A stretch of 62,894 bases of DNA. Source: JBGTFE01 sp036403235. GTDB taxonomy: Bacteria > Acidobacteriota > Blastocatellia > Pyrinomonadales > Pyrinomonadaceae. The notes beneath the pieces are model-generated. The model was not told where the DNA came from and did no database searches. It saw only the letters and a program-made list of their open reading frames with translations. The position numbers were made by a program, and so were the translations under genes. Within the stretch, counting starts at the first letter, position 1. Each line of letters starts with the position of its first letter. This document shows positions 60,146 through 62,894 of the stretch, piece by piece. The DNA lies in the NCBI GenBank assembly GCA_036403235.1, contig DASWRI010000016.1, positions 1 to 62,894 of the forward strand. Reading direction: 5' to 3'.

Positions 60146-61342
60146 TCAGCGTCGATAAAAAGCGGGAACGGGCGTGTCACCGGCAATTCCCCATTGCTCG
60201 ATTCTGGCCTGTCCGGTCGAGCTGTTTCGGATAAACCATCGGCCGACGTCGGCCGCGCCGGGAGCGGATTCGGCGGCGCGCCAAACGGCCACGTCGAGCT
60301 TTCCGTCGCCGTCGTAATCGTTCGGAACCGCTTTGTCCCAGGCCGTATTGCCCCACGTGTAACTTATCGTTTGATTGTTTGAGCTTTGCCGGATATACCA
60401 GGTCGAGGCACGCCAGACGGCCGTGTCGGCGTGTCCGTCGCCGTCATAATCGCCGCAGATTGGCTTATCTCCCGTCTGACCGTAGGGCATCGATTGGAGC
60501 TGTCCGCTGCTGCTTCTTAAAACATAAAAGGTGGCGCTCGAATTTCTCCAAATCGAGATATCGGCGCGCCCGTCCCCGTCAAAGTCAGCCGGAGTCGCCG
60601 TATCATTATCGATTCCGAATTGCTGCGAGACGACCGACGAGCTGGAACTTTGCGCGATATACCAGACGCCCGTATCATCGCGGAAAATCGCCATATCAGT
60701 CTTTCCGTCACCATCGTAATCGGCCGGCGCGGGCGTATCTCCGCTGATTCCGAGCGTATAACCGAATGTCGAATTATCCGAGCTTCGAATGACGTACCAG
60801 ACGCCGCTTGACGGGCGAAAAACGCAAAAGTCGGTTTTGCCGTCGCCGTCGTAATCGCCCGGCGCGGCGATGTCGCCGCCGGTTCCCCAGTTTTGCGAAA
60901 TCTGCTGAGAGCCTTGTCCGCCCATCACCCACCAGGCACCGCTCGAAGGTCGCCAGACGGCGAGGTCGGACGGCGGCGCGACGGCGGCATTTACGTCTTC
61001 GACGGCTAATATTTTGCTTCCGGCGTAAACATATTCTTTTGATAATTGCGGAGTCGGCAAAGCGGCAGCGACAAACGAATCGGCGCGCAGGAGCGAATTT
61101 TGTTCGCTATCGGAGAAGCTTTCTCCGGTTTGCCTGTCAACCGGAACTTCCAGATATTTTAAAGCGGCGCCGAGCGTGCCGAGCGCTAAAAGCGCCAGCA
61201 GGCAGATAATTTGCCACTGCGGCAATTTTTTCAGATACGCAAACCAAACTCTTTGCCTGGATTCGGCCGACTGTTTCGAATTTGATAATTCCGAACCAAT
61301 CTGCGCGGACGACGATTTGTCTCGATTTTTTATTTTCGACAT
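60146..61342 (-). CDS. Membrane-anchored FG-GAP/VCBS repeat protein
   Basis: 398 residues from the ATG at 61342, which has AGAAGGAGA upstream; an 18-residue longer frame lacks one. A cytoplasmic Ser/Lys-rich N-terminus is followed by a membrane segment (about 42-61, QWQIICLLALLALGTLGAAL). Six or seven repeats of about 45 residues follow, with DYDGDGKTD calcium-loop motifs, FRPSSGVWYV and a spacer ending FGxxGDxPxP. Such repeats form beta-propellers on the cell surface. The final WGIAGDTPVPAF lacks a sorting domain. Together with the related partial gene at 62225 it flanks a gene-poor region. Confidence 0.85.
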   Translation of the reverse strand: MSKIKNRDKSSSAQIGSELSNSKQSAESRQRVWFAYLKKLPQWQIICLLALLALGTLGAALKYLEVPVDRQTGESFSDSEQNSLLRADSFVAAALPTPQLSKEYVYAGSKILAVEDVNAAVAPPSDLAVWRPSSGAWWVMGGQGSQQISQNWGTGGDIAAPGDYDGDGKTDFCVFRPSSGVWYVIRSSDNSTFGYTLGISGDTPAPADYDGDGKTDMAIFRDDTGVWYIAQSSSSSVVSQQFGIDNDTATPADFDGDGRADISIWRNSSATFYVLRSSSGQLQSMPYGQTGDKPICGDYDGDGHADTAVWRASTWYIRQSSNNQTISYTWGNTAWDKAVPNDYDGDGKLDVAVWRAAESAPGAADVGRWFIRNSSTGQARIEQWGIAGDTPVPAFYRR

Positions 61343-61459
61343 ACGAATTTCTCCTTCTGACCGGAAACGGGCAGATAATGCAAATTCCGCCTGCATAAAA
61401 GCGCGGGCGCAGATACATTTTTTATTTATTCAATTAAATTGTGGCTTGATTTGTAGAAA

Positions 61460-61568
61460 CGGAATGTTTAAGATGCGATATGAAAAGGTAAACATCTTTT
61501 GGACATTTCGTTTCAAAAGTTGAACCAAATCGCCTGATTGTCGATTGCCGTCGACAATCAGGTTTTTT
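61460..61568 (+). ncRNA. Candidate small RNA with intrinsic terminator
   Basis: CGGAATGT (61460-61467) and AAGATG (61470-61475) pair with CATCTT (61493-61498) and ACATTTCG (61503-61510). Then CCTGATTGTCGA (61533-61544) pairs with TCGACAATCAGG (61551-61562), followed by six T. The terminator faces the plus strand, yet no plus-strand gene precedes it. No firm promoter was found. Confidence 0.3.
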
Positions 61569-61623
61569 ATTCGGCGCAACCGTTCAAAACCAAAATATTT
61601 TTTTTATTTTCATCAAACAACAA

Positions 61624-61656
61624 AAAGCCGACCACTCGATACGAGTAACCGGCTTT
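61624..61656 (-). terminator. Terminator-like hairpin, minus orientation
   Basis: AAAGCCG and ACTCG pair with CGAGT and CGGCTTT around an ATA loop, with internal mismatches. On the minus strand it is followed by TTGTTGTTTG. Confidence 0.5.
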
Positions 61657-61691
61657 CCCAAAATTTTGCTCTTTCCGCGCTAATAATTGTA

Positions 61692-61729
61692 TTTTGTAAA
61701 ATCGTCAAACGTTTGACGATTTTACAAAA
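61692..61729. repeat. Perfect 38-bp palindrome
   Basis: The 19 bases from 61692 (core AAATCGTCAAAC) are the exact reverse complement of the 19 that follow, with no spacer. Centre AAACGTTT. It could be a cruciform, a dimer-binding site, or a joined end of a lost element. Confidence 0.85.
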
Positions 61730-62171
61730 ATCATTTCGCAGAAACTTTATTAAAACTTCAAACCAAAAGCTGCTGTCTAGTTCTTTTTTTACGACTGCGG
61801 ATTCATCCCACATAAAATCCTCGTGTAAGTACGGAAAGCTTAAACAATTTAAATCGATGTCGGAGCGACAGCTGCCAAGATGGAAGTTTGTACTGCCGGC
61901 CTCACAACCAAAAATCCTTTAGTTATTCGTTGGCAGATAAATTACCATATGTTAAACAAACTGTCAATACTTCTCGATTCAATTTTTATTTTTGTTATTT
62001 CCAAAAAATCTCAAACAACAATGTTGACAATATTCGCGATAATACTGTGACTCCTAAATACGGCTTTTATCTGGCGGTTGATTGGCAGAAATTACTCATC
62101 TTTTTATGTTTTTTTTGTCGAAATTTCTGTTGGCACACCTCAATTTATATGGCCTGCAAAATTTTATATGT

Positions 62172-62199
62172 AAAAAGAGCGTGACTTTTGCCACGCTCT
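62172..62199 (-). terminator. Intrinsic terminator of the partial FG-GAP gene
   Basis: AGAGCGTG (62176-62183) pairs with CACGCTCT (62192-62199); on the minus strand it is followed by TTTTTA. It lies 26 bases after the gene stop. Confidence 0.85.
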
Positions 62200-62224
62200 G
62201 TATTTTTCGTCTCTTTATTAAAAT

Positions 62225-62894
62225 TTAAGGAACAAAAGCGTTGGGAACAGGTTTATCACCCGATTGACCAAAGCTTTGAATCAAAGTTCCGGCCGTTGTT
62301 CTTTGCGAATACCAGATGTTTGTCGATGTTCTGAAAACAGTCGCATCAAATTTACCGTCGCCGTCGTAATCTCCGGGCGCGGGAATGTCTCCATTTGTTC
62401 CAAACGGGAAAGAGAAATAGCTTTGATTCTCGCTTCTCAAAACAAACCATTCTCCTGTAGAAGGTCTAAACAAAGCAACATCTGCTTTACCGTCTCCGGT
62501 ATAATCTCCCTGAACGGGTTTATCTGTGCTGTTTCCGAATTGAAATGCAATCAATCCGGCAGTGCTTCTGTTTATCCACCATTCTCCGGCTGATACTCGA
62601 TAAATGGCAATATCAGTTCTGCCGTCTGCATCGTAATCGGCAACTACGGGAACATCTCCCGTTTGACCGAACTGTTGAATGATTGTTCCGCCCGTAGATT
62701 TATTGATATACCAGGTTGAATTTGAAGGACGAAAGACCGCCGCATCGGCTTTTCCGTCAGCATCGAAATCTCCGACGACGGGCGTATCTCCGTTTGCACC
62801 GAACGGGAACGAATAGTAGCTGTTATCTTCACTACGAAGAATAAACCATTCGCCGGTTGATGGTCGCCAAAAAGCAACATCTGTTTTGCCGTCT
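62225..62894 (-). CDS. FG-GAP/VCBS repeat protein, C-terminal part (runs off the window)
   Basis: The minus-strand frame is open from the window end to the stop at 62225, about 222 residues. It holds four to five repeats: FWRPSTGEWFILRSEDNSYY, FGANGDTPVVGDFDADGKAD, YRVSAGEWWINRSTAGLI, GDYTGDGKADVALFRPSTGE, ending GDKPVPNAFVP. An internal Met at 62554 is not the real start. It resembles the FG-GAP gene at 60146 in repeat length and ending (GDxPVPxF), so the two are related. The N-terminus, including any signal, is outside the window. Confidence 0.85.
   Translation of the reverse strand, partial: DGKTDVAFWRPSTGEWFILRSEDNSYYSFPFGANGDTPVVGDFDADGKADAAVFRPSNSTWYINKSTGGTIIQQFGQTGDVPVVADYDADGRTDIAIYRVSAGEWWINRSTAGLIAFQFGNSTDKPVQGDYTGDGKADVALFRPSTGEWFVLRSENQSYFSFPFGTNGDIPAPGDYDGDGKFDATVFRTSTNIWYSQRTTAGTLIQSFGQSGDKPVPNAFVP

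Larger units (their letters stand above)
61343..62224. other. A+T-rich gene desert with many hairpins
   Basis: About 880 bases without a convincing gene, between two minus-strand FG-GAP genes. It contains a stem-loop (61460-61510), a plus-strand terminator-like hairpin (61533-61568), a minus-strand terminator-like hairpin (61624-61656), a perfect 38-bp palindrome (61692-61729) and the terminator of the downstream FG-GAP gene (62172-62199). A 66-codon minus frame at 61613-61813 has an AGGA site but reads through a terminator and is doubtful. Confidence 0.6.

Noticed and set aside
61613..61813. 66-codon minus-strand frame in the gene desert
   Set aside because: It has a possible ribosome site, but crosses a perfect palindrome and a terminator-like hairpin and resembles no known protein.

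Overview
The window looks like a chromosomal segment of an Acidobacteriota member, most likely from the Blastocatellia/Pyrinomonadaceae side. The supporting signs are Oar-type TonB receptors with an N-terminal carboxypeptidase-regulatory domain, FG-GAP/VCBS proteins with repeated DYDGDGKTD/FRPSSGVWY blocks, a Ser/Thr kinase fused to a formylglycine-generating-enzyme-like domain, and an RHS/YD-repeat giant. This placement is inference from gene content; no rRNA or other marker gene is present. No tRNA, rRNA, CRISPR array, transposase or phage module was found.

Layout. 1-6271: signalling cluster on the minus strand (a partial Ser/Thr kinase, a secreted TPR protein, a kinase-FGE fusion, an exported helical protein of unknown function). 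6390-8084: MsrP/MsrQ periplasmic methionine-sulfoxide repair. 8124-11545: a DnaC/IstB-like ATPase, an orphan cREC-like receiver protein, an S41 protease and its TetR neighbour. 11725-18170: an exported creatininase-family protein, then a compact uricolytic operon (allantoinase, allantoicase, OHCU decarboxylase, HIU hydrolase, uricase, and a DUF6986-like aldolase/malate-synthase-fold protein) ending in an intrinsic terminator. 18411-38315: a 20-kb alpha-glucan/maltodextrin locus: ROK repressor, TonB receptor, three GH13 amylases, MalQ, an SDR, an MFS sugar transporter, a GH15-CBM48-esterase fusion, a ROK glucokinase and a second ROK regulator. Candidate operators are visible in front of both ROK regulators and the receptor gene. 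38446-41101: a second S41-like protease and an MscS channel.

41108-52828: a respiratory block. An operon of overlapping genes on the minus strand runs from a PQQ alcohol dehydrogenase carrying the Asp-x-Asp signature of lanthanide-dependent enzymes, through a XoxJ/MoxJ-like binding protein and a lipoprotein cytochrome c, to the caa3 oxidase subunits II, I and III, a small membrane protein and CtaG; a YVTN beta-propeller lipoprotein follows. Divergent from it is a binding-protein lipoprotein gene coupled to a cation-diffusion-facilitator gene. 52987-62894: accessory region with a RyR-domain protein, an A+T-rich immunity-like gene, a roughly 2,000-residue RHS protein with a variable C-terminal tip (broken near its N-terminus by an apparent one-base deletion), and two FG-GAP repeat proteins around an A+T-rich, palindrome-rich gene desert.

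The most unusual signal concerns several families of short intergenic imperfect palindromes. They sit between genes throughout, and in four places they run into the 5' end of an exported-protein gene and encode much of its signal-peptide region (CtaG, CoxB, the XoxJ-like protein, the GH15 fusion). In the CtaG case the A-rich arm gives the lysine-rich n-region and the T-rich arm gives the phenylalanine-rich h-region, so the palindrome itself makes a ready signal peptide.
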